64,000 nt of DNA from Urophycis tenuis (GCA_036785325.1 JAXIVH010000001.1:20617883-20681882); one strand, 5' to 3'. Positions 12,663-34,299 are shown, counted from the stretch's first letter. Numbers and translations are program-made. The notes: generated by a model not told the origin, from the sequence alone.

Positions 12663-13250
12663 CTATTTTAATGGACCAAAGACTTTCTCAAAAGCCTGTT
12701 TGTCTATGATGCGTCCATAACGCACAGAGAAATACATTGTCTCTGCATTCTTATACGTCTTCAGCTGCAATATAACCTCAGCCACCGAGTCCCCAGTGTC
12801 TGCCATCGTCATGACGTCCGTCACAGGGAGGTAGATGTTGTGACGCCGGCCCCAGAAGGTGAGGTGGGACACTTTGAGTGTGGTCTGTGAGGAGTCCAGG
12901 TACATCATGCCCACTACTTTCCTGAAGAAGTGGCTGACTGTGTACAGCATGACACCAGCCAGCATGGCTATGCCTGTTGAGTAGCTCACCAAGAAGTAGG
13001 ACAGCTCTCCGTGGAAATAGAAGTAGTAGACCGGGGGCAGGATGGCCACGGTGATCCCCGTCTGCAGCAGTTTCAGCCTGGACATCGCTCGGAGCAGCTT
13101 GATGTGCGGTAGGTGGTAGATCATGTCATACTTCTCTGCTGACAGGTCCGAGTGGTTTGCCCGGTGAGTGGGTTGGTGGCCATGGGGCTGTTGTGGAGTG
13201 GAGGTCAGCGCTGGCAGCCTGGTCCAGTACCATTGTTGTTGGAGGGCCAT
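12663..13250 (-). CDS. tmem186: TMEM186, mitochondrial complex I assembly membrane protein
   Basis: A 195-codon single-exon reading frame from the ATG at 13248-13250. Two membrane segments are visible, around LLQTGITVAILPPVYYFYF (residues about 80-100) and around FLVSYSTGIAMLAGVMLYT (about 105-125). They are followed by the family's soluble tail with the signatures HLTFWGRRHNIYLP and SVRYGRIIDKQAFEKVFG. TMEM186 is a mitochondrial inner-membrane protein associated with the complex I assembly (MCIA) machinery; that role comes from the family. Human TMEM186 is 213 residues, so the length fits. The frame stays open further upstream without an ATG, so a short 5' exon carrying the true start cannot be excluded. 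The gene is head to head with gde1, 1.76 kb away, and a 30-bp minisatellite begins about 85 bases upstream of the start. Confidence 0.9.
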   Translation of the reverse strand: MALQQQWYWTRLPALTSTPQQPHGHQPTHRANHSDLSAEKYDMIYHLPHIKLLRAMSRLKLLQTGITVAILPPVYYFYFHGELSYFLVSYSTGIAMLAGVMLYTVSHFFRKVVGMMYLDSSQTTLKVSHLTFWGRRHNIYLPVTDVMTMADTGDSVAEVILQLKTYKNAETMYFSVRYGRIIDKQAFEKVFGPLK

Positions 13251-13335
13251 GGGAGGGCTGGGACTTGATAACAACCATGTTGCCCGGTTACAGCAGCGCA
13301 GTTGGGAGGTTAACCTTGAGGTGAAAATTGCCCTC

Positions 13336-13818
13336 AGCTTTAAGGGAGAGGAGGGGAGAACAGTTAGCTTTAAGGGAGAGGAGGGGAGAACAGTTAGCTT
13401 TAAGGGAGAGGGGGGAGAACAATTAGCTTTAAGGGAGAGGAGGGGAGAACAGTTAGCTTTAAGGGAGAGGGGGGGAGAACAGTTAGCTTTAAGGGAGAGA
13501 AGGGGAGAACAGTTAGCTTTAAGGGAGAGGGGGGAGAACAGTTAGCTTTAAGGGAGAGGGGGGAGAACAGTTAGCTTTAAGGGAGAGGGGGGGAGAACAG
13601 TTAGCTTTAAGGGCGAGGAGGGGAGAACAGTTAGCTTTAAGGGAGAGGAGGGGAGAACAGTTAGCTTTAAGGGAGAGGGGGGGAGAACAGTTAGCTTTAA
13701 GGGAGAGGGGGGGGGGAAACAGTTATCTTTAAGGGAGAGGAGGGGAGAACAGTTAGCTTTAAGGGAGAGGGGGGGGGAGAACAGTTAGCTTTAAGGGAGA
13801 GGGGGGAGAACAGTTAGC
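13336..13818. repeat. 30-bp minisatellite, about 16 copies
   Basis: Unit of about 30 bases (AGCTTTAAGGGAGAGGAGGG then GAGAACAGTT), with copies differing mainly in the length of the G run. It lies immediately upstream of tmem186. The strand is strongly purine-biased. Confidence 0.95.
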
Positions 13819-13979
13819 GGTGTATGTCCCGGTTCTGGGATACCGAGCAATTCTCAGTCACACAAAAAACTACAGTGTTCGAAAAAGGTGATTAACATTT
13901 CAATCAGTTTCCACGACGATGTGGACGACCCCGGTCAAAGGCCCACATCCTCCTACTTGGGGGGACGGGCCAGTGGGGA

Positions 13980-14064
13980 TGCAGGTGTAGGTGTAGGTGT
14001 AGGTACAGGTGTAGGTGTAGGTGTAGGTACAGGTGTAGGTGTAGGTGTAGGTACAGGTGTAGGT
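13980..14064. repeat. GTAGGT minisatellite
   Basis: Hexamer GTAGGT with regular GTACAG variants, giving an 18-24 base higher-order period over about 85 bases. Confidence 0.85.
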
Positions 14065-14214
14065 GGAGTCACTGAGGTGAGTTAGTTTGGATGTAGACTA
14101 GTTTGTATGGTGTTTGGTTGAGTCGAGTTAACATCAACCGAAAATTAATTAAGTGCCGAGCGAAGACATTGCTATTGTACGTAATGTTGCTACTATAACT
14201 GCAATAGAAAGTAA

Positions 14215-14252
14215 TCTATCATCATTTCGGCGTACATCGAAATGATGATAGA
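14215..14252. repeat. perfect 15-bp inverted repeat (hairpin)
   Basis: TCTATCATCATTTCG at 14215-14229 is perfectly complementary to 14238-14252, with an 8-base loop. It lies in the tmem186-gde1 intergenic region; no function is known to me. Confidence 0.8.
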
Positions 14253-15014
14253 TCCATTGGAATCGAAACGTACCATATTCAGAGACACGCTCTTGGATGC
14301 GAGATACGCTATTGGGAGAACGATAACATTCGTGTCCCCGGAAAGAATTCCAAGGAGAAACGACAATGACCCGGATGTTGTAGAAAGGCGTCCAGTTTAA
14401 CGTCAAATGTTAATGTAAAAATATGGGACTTTAACTTTGAAATCCTAAGTGTATAGTCACAGTTGTCCTGATCTTTTTCATTGGAAAATTTGGTTTACAG
14501 CATGATTCAGACATAGTCGTTTAATGTAAAAACAATGGACTTATTGTTTTGAATCATACAGTAAATTGCTTGACTTTGGGTTCGTGTGTGTGGCCACTGC
14601 GGTTTTTGTATATGCCCTGTGTTAGAAAACCGGACATAGTCACATGTGGAACTCGCCCAGTCAGCTCACGCTTGGCTGTTTCTATGCATTTACCGTAAAG
14701 AAGAAAATAGGCGTTCACTCCAAAACTCCAAAAGGAACGACTCGCGTGACTGCAACATGTCAACTCAGCGTCCAGATCGCAGTCCAAGGCGCTTGACTTT
14801 GCTTCCGTTGCCAGTTTGAAGGTATTTATGGAAGCATTGCTATGATACAATGCAACGCATAACCTGGCCATTGAATTGTGATATTATCATATCATATTGT
14901 TTAGTATGGACACATGAAACCTGCCTTTAACCAGTTTTAGCTTAACGTTTGGATAAGGACACATGCAGGCAGCATTGCATTTAATATCTTCATTCGGTTT
15001 GTCACAGTGCAACA

Positions 15015-18000
15015 ATGCTGCATCTAGGAGATGAGGTTGCCCTTTATTCGGTGGTGTTCGTCCTGGTCCTGCTCGGAACAAGGAGTCCGGTGTGGTCCTG
15101 CCTTGTTGCCGTCTCCGTGTATTTCTTCCTAGCGGTTTTCAAGTTCCCCCAGATCCCTGACAGCCGCGCCCGGTCAGTGCTGCGTTCCGGAGCAGCAGCG
15201 GTCGATGCCGGCAGGGTGTCGGCGGTTGCACACCGGGGAGGCGGGCACGATGCACCGGAGAACACCATCGCTGCCATCCGAGAGGTACGACTGTTGATGA
15301 GGTCCTGCAGGCCGATGGTCTTCTTTTGACCTGGAAGTATCTACGTGGCAGCAGTGATAAGAGCTGTTAGACTTCTCTTAGTGCTAAGAAAGGTTCCCCA
15401 ATGCGTCCTTTCTGGTCTCCTTTAGTGTATGTAGTGTACACTGGAGCATCACTTACCAAAGGAAAGGAGATCATGCCGTCCCACAATCTCCTGCGGCAAG
15501 AAGAGTGAAAACTACCCACCATTCACTAAAACAAACGATCAACTTAACCAACAATTATTTTTATTCAATTATACAATTAATCATGGATCTACTGTATGTC
15601 CATACATATGAGTGGACAGGAGGGTGACTGTGACTGTACTTAGGAGAAGTTTACTTTTCCTAAGTCCTCATCAATTCTCCTTCACATCTTTCATTGACCT
15701 CATGACCTTTTCCGTCGAGGTCAACTAAGAGAGGTTAGGAGCTCACATAGGATGTTATTTATTTGACTATCTGACTGCAACCCTGTCTCTAATCCGGCCA
15801 ACAGTTAAATCGAATGCAACTGGACTTAGATTTGTCTGTGAAGACGTTTCGCCTCTTATCCAAGCGGCTTCATCAGTTCGTAACGCATCAGTCTGACTAG
15901 TCCGCACTAGTCTGACAGACAGTGGAGTTAGACCCAGGTATTTAACCTCAGTGGAAGTGTGCACCCACCAAACTCTTAAAACAATAGATCACCTGACCAT
16001 TGTTAACTAAACAACCTCTAAACAAGCGCATGGCCCAACACAGAAGGGAAAACTCCTCAGGTCCAGTATCAGCTGTCTATTTACACCTAAAGGAAAAGGC
16101 TCACTCCTTTGAGGACAGCAATGTCAAAATCCTGGACAGAGAGGACAGATGGTTTGAAAGAGGGGTAAAAGAAGCCATCTATGTCAAAGTGGAAAAGCCA
16201 TCTCTCAACAGGGGAGGGGGTCTGAGACATCAGTTATCCCCCATCTACAATGCTGCACTTTCAGCCATTCCCAGGAGGGTGAACAACAAAGGCTGCCCAA
16301 AACCAACCTCAAGTGGCTCTGACGAACACAACGACTGTCGTTCACTGGTAACTGCACATCATACCCAACGACTGTCGTTCTCCAGTGGCCCCACCCACCC
16401 CTAATGATCATCATCCACCAAGATGACTCACAGGCCCCAAACAATGGTCAGGTGAAGCTACACTAATGATCTATTGTTTTAGGAGTTTGGTGGGTGGACA
16501 CTTCCACTGAGGTTAAATACCTGGGTCTAACTCCACTGTCTGTCAGACTAGTGCGGACTAGTCAGACTGATGCGTTACGAACTGATGAAGCCGCTTGGAT
16601 AAGAGGCGAAACGTCTTCACAGACAAATCTAAGTCCAGTTGCATTCGATTTAACTGTTGGCCGGATTAAACATGACCTGGATGAATGAGAACATTCATAG
16701 ACTTAACCCTGTCTCTAAATTCCAAATAAACAAAATGTACTAAAACTAGAAAAGGACCCTCACCCTGGATTTTTGTGAAGTGAAGTGAATTTCCTACAAT
16801 TCTATATGTATATATATATATATATATGTATATATATGTATATATTATTATATGTATATTAAAAGTGTGCACATTTACAACATAGTTTGGGGGGCTCTCT
16901 GAGATGGTGGGTACCCACTTGTTATGGTCGGTTGCTTACTGATTTCAAACACACCTTCCAGTGAAAATGAAGCCTTTTCCAGTAGTGGCGAATAGGACAG
17001 CTTCCACTGGGGAAACATGACAAGGATGTTCCTCAGTAAGTAGGGGGTCACACACCTCATTTAAAGGGTTCAAAGTCAAGTCCAAATCCAGACTATTGGA
17101 GCGTGTTCAGTCAGCATGAGCCCTCTGCTCTCCTGACTGCAAGCTCATGGGTTGCCAGGTTGAAGCTCATGGGTTGCCAGGTTGAAGCTCATGGGTTGGC
17201 AGGTTGAAGCTCATGGGTTGCCAGGTTGAGGACATGGCGGCGGGTACTGGAGAAGCCAAGTAATTTGACTTGGCAGAGAGCCTTTATCTTTGTGTCATGG
17301 TTGGTTGATGACTTACTTACTACAGTGTATTTGTTACATATTGTACCTTTTTTTTTTTTAAACAAACCAAAATAAATAGGAAATGGAAAGTGCAATCCAT
17401 TGACAGGGTTCATATAGGAAGGACTTATTTAAGATATTTTGGTTGGTATTTTCTCAGTATTGGGTGGGGACTTGTGGCTGTGCAGTTCAGTGCAGAGCCA
17501 CACCAAGACTAACGTTTTCCCCAGGCTAGTAAGAACGGTGCGGAGGGCGTAGAGCTGGACCTGGAGTTCACGTCTGATGGGGTCCCAGTACTGATGCATG
17601 ATGAAACTGTGGACCGCACTACCAACGGATCAGGACCACTCAGCCAAATCAGCTATTCTGAGCTGTTGAAATTGGACGCAGCAGCTAAACACCGTCTCAG
17701 GTCAGAAGACAATTTGACAATGTCACAACTTTCTAGCACTGTTAGCTTGGTTTTTGTTGTTTGTCTTGTTTGTCTTGGAACAGTTTGTGACTCATGTTCC
17801 GGCATTACCATTCAGAGAGAGATTTGCAGGAGAGAGGATCCCAACTCTTGAGGAAGCGGTGGAAGAGTGCATCAAACTCCAGCTCTCCATCTACTTTGAT
17901 GTCAAAGGTCACCCAGATGAGGTACACACACACGTGCACACATACACTCTGCTTTGAACACACACAGCGCCTCTCTCCAAAGTGCCCGGCCTGACCTGTG

Positions 18001-19079
18001 ATCTGCTGGTGTGGTCGTGACTTGTCCCACGCAGGCAGCGGCGGCTCTGGGAGTCGTGTACAGAAAGCACCCGGTTCTCTACAACACCAGCATGGTCTGC
18101 TCCTTCCAACCCAAAGTCATCTACAGAGTAAGAAGGGATTAAGTCCACACAGACCTTCCTGTTGGCACTTGCAATTTGACTGTACTGTACTATATACTAC
18201 TACCATCAGCAACACTGCACTATACTGCACTGATCAGACGCCATGATATGGCACACAGATGGACAAAAAGCCTTGATTGAGACCATGATTTGGGAACATT
18301 TGTATATGGAAGACAAGTAATGGTGTAGCTGGTTGGAATGAGGAGTTAATGCATTGTTGATGTGTAGATGTTGTAGAACGTTAGTCCTGTGTTTCATATT
18401 TGAGGTGAACGTGTGTCTTTTCAGGATCAAAAGCGTATTCATAGCTAAAAGCTGAGGCGTAGAATGGTGAACCCCTGCTGCTGTATTTCCCATCAACCCC
18501 TGCTGCTGTATTTCCCATCAACCCCTGCTGCTGTATTTCCCATCACCCCCTGCTGCTGTATTTCCCATCAACCCCTGCTGCTGTATTTCCCATCAACCCC
18601 TGCTCCAGATGAGGCAGAATGACCCGGAGGTCGCCACAGCGCTGACCCACAGGCCGTGGAGCATGAGTCGCTACGGGGACGGCAGCCCACGCTTTGCGTC
18701 GCCTTGGAAACACAAGTGGATGACGCTGGTGGACATACTGCTGGACTGGGCGCACCACCACTTCCTCTGGAAGCTGTGTGGCGTCTCCGCCTTCCTGGTG
18801 CAGAAGGACTTTGTGTCACCGTGAGTCGGTCACTCCCCCACGCCAGGATTCAGCTCATGGTTGAATTCACTTTGCGCAGCAGCTCTGCTCCACCCGTGGT
18901 GACATCAGTGTTCTTTTCCTCCACCCTGCAGAGACTACGTCCAGTACTGGGCCCAGCGGGGGGTGCATGTGGTGGCCTGGACAGTCAACAAGGCGGTGGA
19001 GAAACAGTATTACCAGGAGGTTCTCCAGGTCAGCTACATCACCGATAGCCTCGTGGAAGACTGCCAGCCTCATTACTAA
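15015..19079 (+). CDS. gde1: GDE1, glycerophosphodiester phosphodiesterase 1 (six exons)
   Basis: Exons at 15015-15284, 17525-17700, 17816-17921, 18035-18127, 18609-18820 and 18932-19079 join in frame across GT-AG junctions to 334 codons; human GDE1 has 331. An N-terminal hydrophobic segment (about residues 8-45) is followed by the GDPD catalytic motif AHRGGGHDAPENT at the end of exon 1, with the general-acid His. Exon 2 carries ELDLEFTSDGVPVLMHD, with metal-ligand Glu and Asp, and exon 3 carries IYFDVKG. The C-terminus has GVHVVAWTVN and a second hydrophobic stretch (about residues 240-265). The family hydrolyses glycerophosphodiesters such as glycerophosphoinositol and glycerophospho-N-acylethanolamines at membranes. 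A Penelope-like element sits in the first intron, and exon 5 is preceded directly by a 25-bp minisatellite. Confidence 0.93.
15843..15876 (-). ncRNA. hammerhead-ribozyme-like core in the left arm
   Basis: The same CTGATGA - helix II hairpin - GAAACGTC string occurs on the minus strand because the arm is an inverted copy. CTGATGA is at 15870-15876 and GAAA at 15847-15850. The cores of the two copies match. Confidence 0.5.
16582..16615 (+). ncRNA. hammerhead-ribozyme-like core in the right arm
   Basis: CTGATGA (16582-16588), a hairpin GCCGCTT-GGAT-AAGAGGC (16590-16607, one G-A mismatch), GAAA (16608-16611) and then CGTC (16612-16615) occur in the order of a hammerhead catalytic core, with ACGTC as a minimal helix III plus cleavage triplet. 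One extra A lies between CTGATGA and helix II. Hammerhead motifs have been described in Penelope-like elements, so the context supports the call. Helix I is only weakly supported next to the core (GAA / TTC), and activity is unproven. Confidence 0.55.
16668..17524. other. gde1 intron 1, remainder
   Basis: Non-coding. Contains a TA/TATG microsatellite (16806-16860) and four tandem copies of a 22-base unit around GCTCATGGGTTGCCAGGTTG (about 17143-17230). Confidence 0.7.
18474..18608. repeat. 25-bp minisatellite abutting the gde1 exon 5 acceptor
   Basis: Five full copies of a 25-base unit (ACCCCTGCTGCTGTATTTCC plus CATCA) and a partial sixth copy that ends in CCCCTGCTCCAG. That CAG is the acceptor of gde1 exon 5, so the array forms the pyrimidine-rich end of the intron. 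Confidence 0.9.
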
Positions 19080-19497
19080 AAGGAGTTCTTCCTCTTGGTC
19101 CAGTGGTGCTGTTGGTACGGCCGGTCCCCACGTTCCAGCTTCCCTCATCATTTCATCATGGGCATTCCTTTGAAGAGTTGCGAGCGAGCTAACCTTTGCA
19201 GAACAATGTTTTTAAATGTGTCTGTTCAAATGTGTCTCTCTACGGCGACATTTAATTTGTTATTATTTATCATGTATAATCCAGACATCACACCTGTATC
19301 AGATGTACTGTCTTAACCAACTCAGGAGTGCAGTAATTGCTTTTCTGTACTGTACATCTTTTTTATTACCATCCGTACTATACGTTTTCAATGTGTGTAA
19401 CATTGCAATAATAGATTGTACTTCCTCGAGGAGACCAGAGGCCTGTTGCAAAATATGAAAGCTGTTGGAGAGGTTGCCTGGTTTGATAAGTGAAACA

Positions 19498-19503
19498 AAT
19501 AAA
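19498..19503 (+). terminator. gde1 polyadenylation signal
   Basis: AATAAA 419 bases past the gde1 stop, the first good signal in the downstream AT-rich sequence. Confidence 0.5.
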
Positions 19504-19806
19504 TTAAACTGAAATACTGAAGTATTTTGATTTAGATTTTTCAAGAGACAAATTGAGCAGAAATTCCCCAAATCTCTGACAAAGCTGAAAATGGCATAGT
19601 GGAACTGTTGCACAAAACAGAATGAACATCAGTTTCATAAAAACGGACAACTTCCGTAGTAAACTCAACTCAATCTCTTAGTCAAGAGATGGCAGGTAGC
19701 GGATCTAAAACGCGTCGCTCTAAATGTTAACGTTGCTGTTGGAGTGACATTAAAACTCCAATACCAGCAGAGCTAATGTTAATGCGTTCACCCATTGTCT
19801 GTAAAA

Positions 19807-19844
19807 GGTGTCTCCTCAACATCCTCCTATGTTGACGAGACACC
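19807..19844. repeat. 16-bp inverted repeat (hairpin)
   Basis: Arms GGTGTCTCCTCAACAT and ATGTTGACGAGACACC with a 6-base loop and one mismatch, in the gde1-mcrip2 intergenic region. Confidence 0.75.
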
Positions 19845-20018
19845 ACGGAGGTGATCAGTTAACAGAACCGTATGGCCCAGGTTCAACAAGGTGACCCAAA
19901 TAGAAGGGATGCGACGCGAGGCGAGTATCGCTCTGGTATTTCATGTACACTTGCTCTCTGGGTGAGAGGTGAAAGGTGAAAGGTGGTGAACACCTTTGAA
20001 GGGCGCCCTGCCCATAGG

Positions 20019-20062
20019 CCCCGCCTCCTCTTGATCGCCACTGGGGGCGTGTCGTGACGTCA
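20019..20062 (+). promoter_or_regulatory. candidate mcrip2 promoter elements (GC box, CRE)
   Basis: A GC-box-like CCCCGCCTCC at about 20019 and a perfect palindromic CRE octamer TGACGTCA at 20055-20062 lie about 0.47 kb upstream of the mcrip2 start codon. The transcription start site is not known. Confidence 0.35.
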
Positions 20063-20532
20063 CGTCGAGGTGCCCAGCAGCAATATCTATGTACGTTTTG
20101 ATTAAATCCAATCCTACGGTTCCTTTAACGCACAAAGATCGGTCGCTGTCAACAACTAATACCGAGCCGACAGACGAGCCAGGGAGGAAGAGGAAACTCC
20201 AGGGTTGTTGTTTCTTCAAAGACGATGAGCGTGTGGATCTGCTTTCTCCTTGGATGACCTATAGGCAGTCCTTCAGGAGTACACGGCGCTTCGAGCAAAC
20301 ATCTGCTGAGGAGCGACAGCAAGACACTCAAGTTGCGTGTTGTGGACTTCATTCAAACGCAGAGCTGACTTTACGCTTTACTTAAACACACTGCAAACAG
20401 ATCGCACTGTTATTGCGAGGCAAGACGGACAGTACGACATTAACGGCCTGATTGTTACATTTTGCAGTCGTTGCAGTGCATCGAAATCTTAACAAAACTC
20501 GACACCTTTGGGAATATCCTGAGGGACGCCTC

Positions 20533-22320
20533 ATGATGTACACCATCACCAGAGGGCCCAGTAAACTTGTTACACAACGGAGGACGGGTGAGCAACAGTC
20601 CCAATAATATGCCGGGTTTACCTAATGTAACCATATGCGAGGCGTTGTGTTCTGTGAAGAACTAAATGAAGAAATTAAAATGTATGAGACATTTGCACAA
20701 TGTTTCTTCTTAGGTCCTACACAACCAATTGAGAGTAAAATCAGCGACTTGAAGATTAAACCGACGTCGTGGTTAACGTCAAGGTAAGTAAGAGCGCGTG
20801 GTCCTCATAGTTATGGAACAGCTCCCATTAGATAACGTGCGTCTCCAGCCATGTGGTGTTTGTAGTCACATAACATGCCGTCACAAGATCCCGCAAACAA
20901 GACGTCATTGACGTTGAGGTGCATACGGATTAAATGCCACAAGATATATAGTGGCATCATTAAAAAAGGCAAATGCTCCAGATAGAATGTCGCTATCTGT
21001 ACCCGGCCATGACTGTGTGACCTTGCAAGGGTTTGTTTACAGTCCATGTGGTGGTCGTCGGGCGGAACTGAGTCACCGGCTCGGAGGCGGTCTCGGCCCC
21101 GGGCCTGGGGGGCGGTCCGAGCCTCGGAGGCGGTCTCGGCCCCGGACCTCGGGCCAGGGGGGCGGTCTCAGCCCCGGCCTCGGGGAGGCTGCTCGTTGTA
21201 GCCTGCGTCTAAAGAGTACGCACCCAAATTAAAGCTAATGAAATAGAAATATAGGAGATAGCTGGCTCCAGTTATATTTACACTATAGCGCAGGGTTGCT
21301 AACTAAACATTGTTTTTGTTGAGCGTTCCCCCAGTTGATAAAGTAATGAATTCAACAAACGTGCGTGCTAACCTCTATGTCAGCAAGTAAAAATCGTGCA
21401 TGTCCTTGCAAATGTTTGTTTTATGGGACGCTGGCTGAACAGAATGTATTGTGGGATATCGTCCGCATCGGAACGCCCTCTCTACTGAAGCCAATCATTA
21501 CACATGGGTGGTGTCTGTATTATGGTTTGTATCCTCCAGCTCTCCGCCCCCTAAGATCGTGTTCAACAGACTGAATGGGAAGCGATACCACACGGCAGCG
21601 ACACACAAGACAGACGGTTCTCCCGAGGGCTTCACACCTGCACACGAAGAAAATGTTAAATTTGTCTACGAAGGTAATGTACATATTTGCGTCATGCTAC
21701 CTTTTTTTTTATCGTGAAGATGAAATGTGAATTAAAAGTTTGTTTGTTTACAGCATGGCAGGAGGTGGAGCAGAAGATGGGAGACGGTGAGCAGGAAGGC
21801 AGGGGACCAATCACGGCGCCGGTCCAATACTCTGAGAAGACCACCGGTCCTGGGATGAAGAGTAAGTCCTTAATAGTATCCAAACACTGCAGATCAATAC
21901 TTACTTTACATACATATATACTTTTTAGTTTACATCTGAACAGAAGTGTTCGCTTCAGTGAATTGCTCACTTCTTGAAGTCAGCGTTAAGAGTTAACTTG
22001 ATCTCACCCAGCCTGGGTCAAGATGAAGCAGGTGGTTGCTGAAGGTCTTAGTTCAATGACTTACTTCCTTTGTTTGCTCCTGTTTACTCTGAGATTTACA
22101 TGGACGCGTCTTACTTAAGACTTACTCCTTACACACTTACCTTACCTCATCGTATGCATTCTCAGCTCCTCTTTGGTTGCATCTCATTGGAGTGCTTTGT
22201 TAGCCCCTGTGGACGTCCTGACGGTTGGTTCCATCTCTGCTCTGTCCAGACTTTGTGCCCATCGACTTGGAGGAGTGGTGGGCGCAGCGCTTTTTGGCCA
22301 ACATCGCAAACCTGTCCTGA
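20533..22320 (+). CDS. mcrip2: MCRIP2 (FAM195A), MAPK-regulated corepressor-interacting protein 2 (five exons)
   Basis: Exons at 20533-20587, 20714-20783, 21540-21673, 21754-21861 and 22250-22320 join in frame. Exon 2 ends in AG and exon 3 opens with C, completing a Ser codon. The protein starts MMYTITRGPSKLVTQRRTGP and carries KIVFNRLNGKR, HEENVKFVYEAWQEVEQK and the family-defining C-terminus NFVPIDLEEWWAQRFLANI. It is about 145 residues, close to human MCRIP2. The family is linked to the CtBP corepressor, DDX6 and stress granules. The second ATG three bases downstream is equally possible as start. The gene converges on slx4, and the GC-rich intron 2 holds a G-rich minisatellite (about 21060-21190). 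Exon 1 is only 55 bases, and gene finders often miss it. Confidence 0.92.
21060..21190. repeat. GC-rich minisatellite in mcrip2 intron 2
   Basis: Imperfect repeats of a GGCGGTCTCGGCCCCGG-type unit, about three or four copies, with several G runs. Confidence 0.7.
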
Positions 22321-22944
22321 CCGCCCGTGGGCTGAGACTCCCCTGGGAGCACCAGGAGGCGGGGCTTGGGGAGGACCAGCAGCCCCACTGGGCCCCTCCC
22401 ACCTGGCGCTGCCTTCCAGACCAGACCTGAAACAGAGGACCTGAGGAGAAGTCTGGGCGTGGATGTGAAGAGTGGGGGGCAGGAGTGCAAGGACACCGCT
22501 CAGGACACCAGAATTTACAGCATTGTGTTTTTTTTTTCCGCTACTGTAGAAGATTCTGGATTTGCAAAACGACACAGCGTGATCTTCTTGCCTTCGTAGC
22601 GACATGATGGCCAAATGACGTACTGTCGGACGTTGACCTGCTGAGAAGGACCTCTGCCTCTCTACTTGAATGTCTTGTCAGATGGTCTGGCAATGCCCTC
22701 CTTTCCACACATGTGGTTGAGAACTTCCCTGGTGCTCTGCTAGTGTTGGCTGAAGCCATTTGTTGGCTGATCTTTTAGATATGAAAATCTATTGGAGAAA
22801 ACCAGTAAAAACATCCCTTTTGCAAGAATTTGTTTCCTGAAATTATTTCCCATTTTGCACCGAAGTGACTGCTTTAATGAGTTCAGCGTGCAGCTACCAG
22901 GGCCTGAAAGACTGGCTACTACGCAAGATACATTTGCCTCTTTG

Positions 22945-22970
22945 TTTATTTTCCACAAAGGGCATTTATT
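22945..22970 (-). terminator. slx4 polyadenylation signals
   Basis: AATAAA on the minus strand at 22965-22970 and again at 22945-22950, about 230 bases past the slx4 stop. A plus-strand AATAAA for mcrip2 lies at 23042-23047, inside the slx4 3' region, so the two transcripts may overlap at their ends. Confidence 0.45.
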
Positions 22971-23196
22971 ATCTATACAAACAAAATATAATATTTAAAA
23001 CTTGCACAGTACGGAAAACAAAATGACTTCATTCATTTCCAAATAAAAAACATCTCAGAGTAAAATAACAGGAGATATTGACGATAATCATCTAAAACAT
23101 TTCAAGTTGCTCAGCTTATGCTGCTCAACTCATCAGCCTGCTGTGTAAAACCCCCATCAGCCATGTTGGCTCCAGTTGTCCCCACTGCCGTTTCCT

Positions 23197-34010
<10,814 letters not shown>

Positions 34011-34272
34011 GAAATGCAGCTTTCTCAGGGGATCTAAACCTTCCCCGTGTCTTGACTTCGGAGTGGAGCTGCTATCTGCTCATGGTAGCGTTACACGAAC
34101 GGGGAGATCTTACTTTACTGGACATGGTTTCCACTCCAGGATCTTAGCCTCGCAGTGAGGCCGGCTAATTAAGCAGATAACGATGATTCATAGAAACGTA
34201 TTCAGTTTGCAAAAAATGCATAACGGTAGTTTGTTTTCAAGGCTCTTGTTTGACCGCTTCATTTCGCATTTC

Positions 34273-34299
34273 CTGTCACGTGACAGTTCCTTGACGTCA
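34273..34299 (-). promoter_or_regulatory. E-box palindrome and CRE upstream of slx4
   Basis: A perfect 14-base palindrome CTGTCACGTGACAG (34273-34286) containing CACGTG, followed 5 bases later by the palindromic CRE octamer TGACGTCA (34292-34299), about 0.27 kb upstream of the slx4 start codon. This spacing suits a proximal promoter (USF- and CREB/ATF-type sites), but the start of transcription is unknown. Confidence 0.45.

Larger units (their letters stand above)
15791..16667 (+). mobile_element. Penelope-like element fragment with inverted terminal arms and GIY-YIG segment
   Basis: Two inverted arms of about 212 and 226 bases (15791-16002 and 16442-16667) are nearly identical in reverse complement; the left arm lacks about 14 bases. 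Between them, the plus strand at about 16009-16300 encodes LNKRMAQHRRENSSG, then HSFEDSNVKILDREDRWFERG, then SLNRGGGLRHQLSP. I recognise this as the C-terminal GIY-YIG endonuclease region of fish Penelope-like retroelements. The reverse transcriptase is missing, so this is a 5'-truncated copy, typical of the group, flanked by its LTR-like repeats. It sits in intron 1 of gde1. Confidence 0.75.

Noticed and set aside
15767..15964. Conserved 65-residue protein encoded on both arms
   Set aside because: The similar peptides come from inverted copies of the Penelope-like terminal repeat, which is not known to code here.
21060..21190. Coding exon in the GC-rich open frame at 20951-21232
   Set aside because: It is a GC-rich minisatellite inside mcrip2 intron 2, and the flanking exons join in frame without it.
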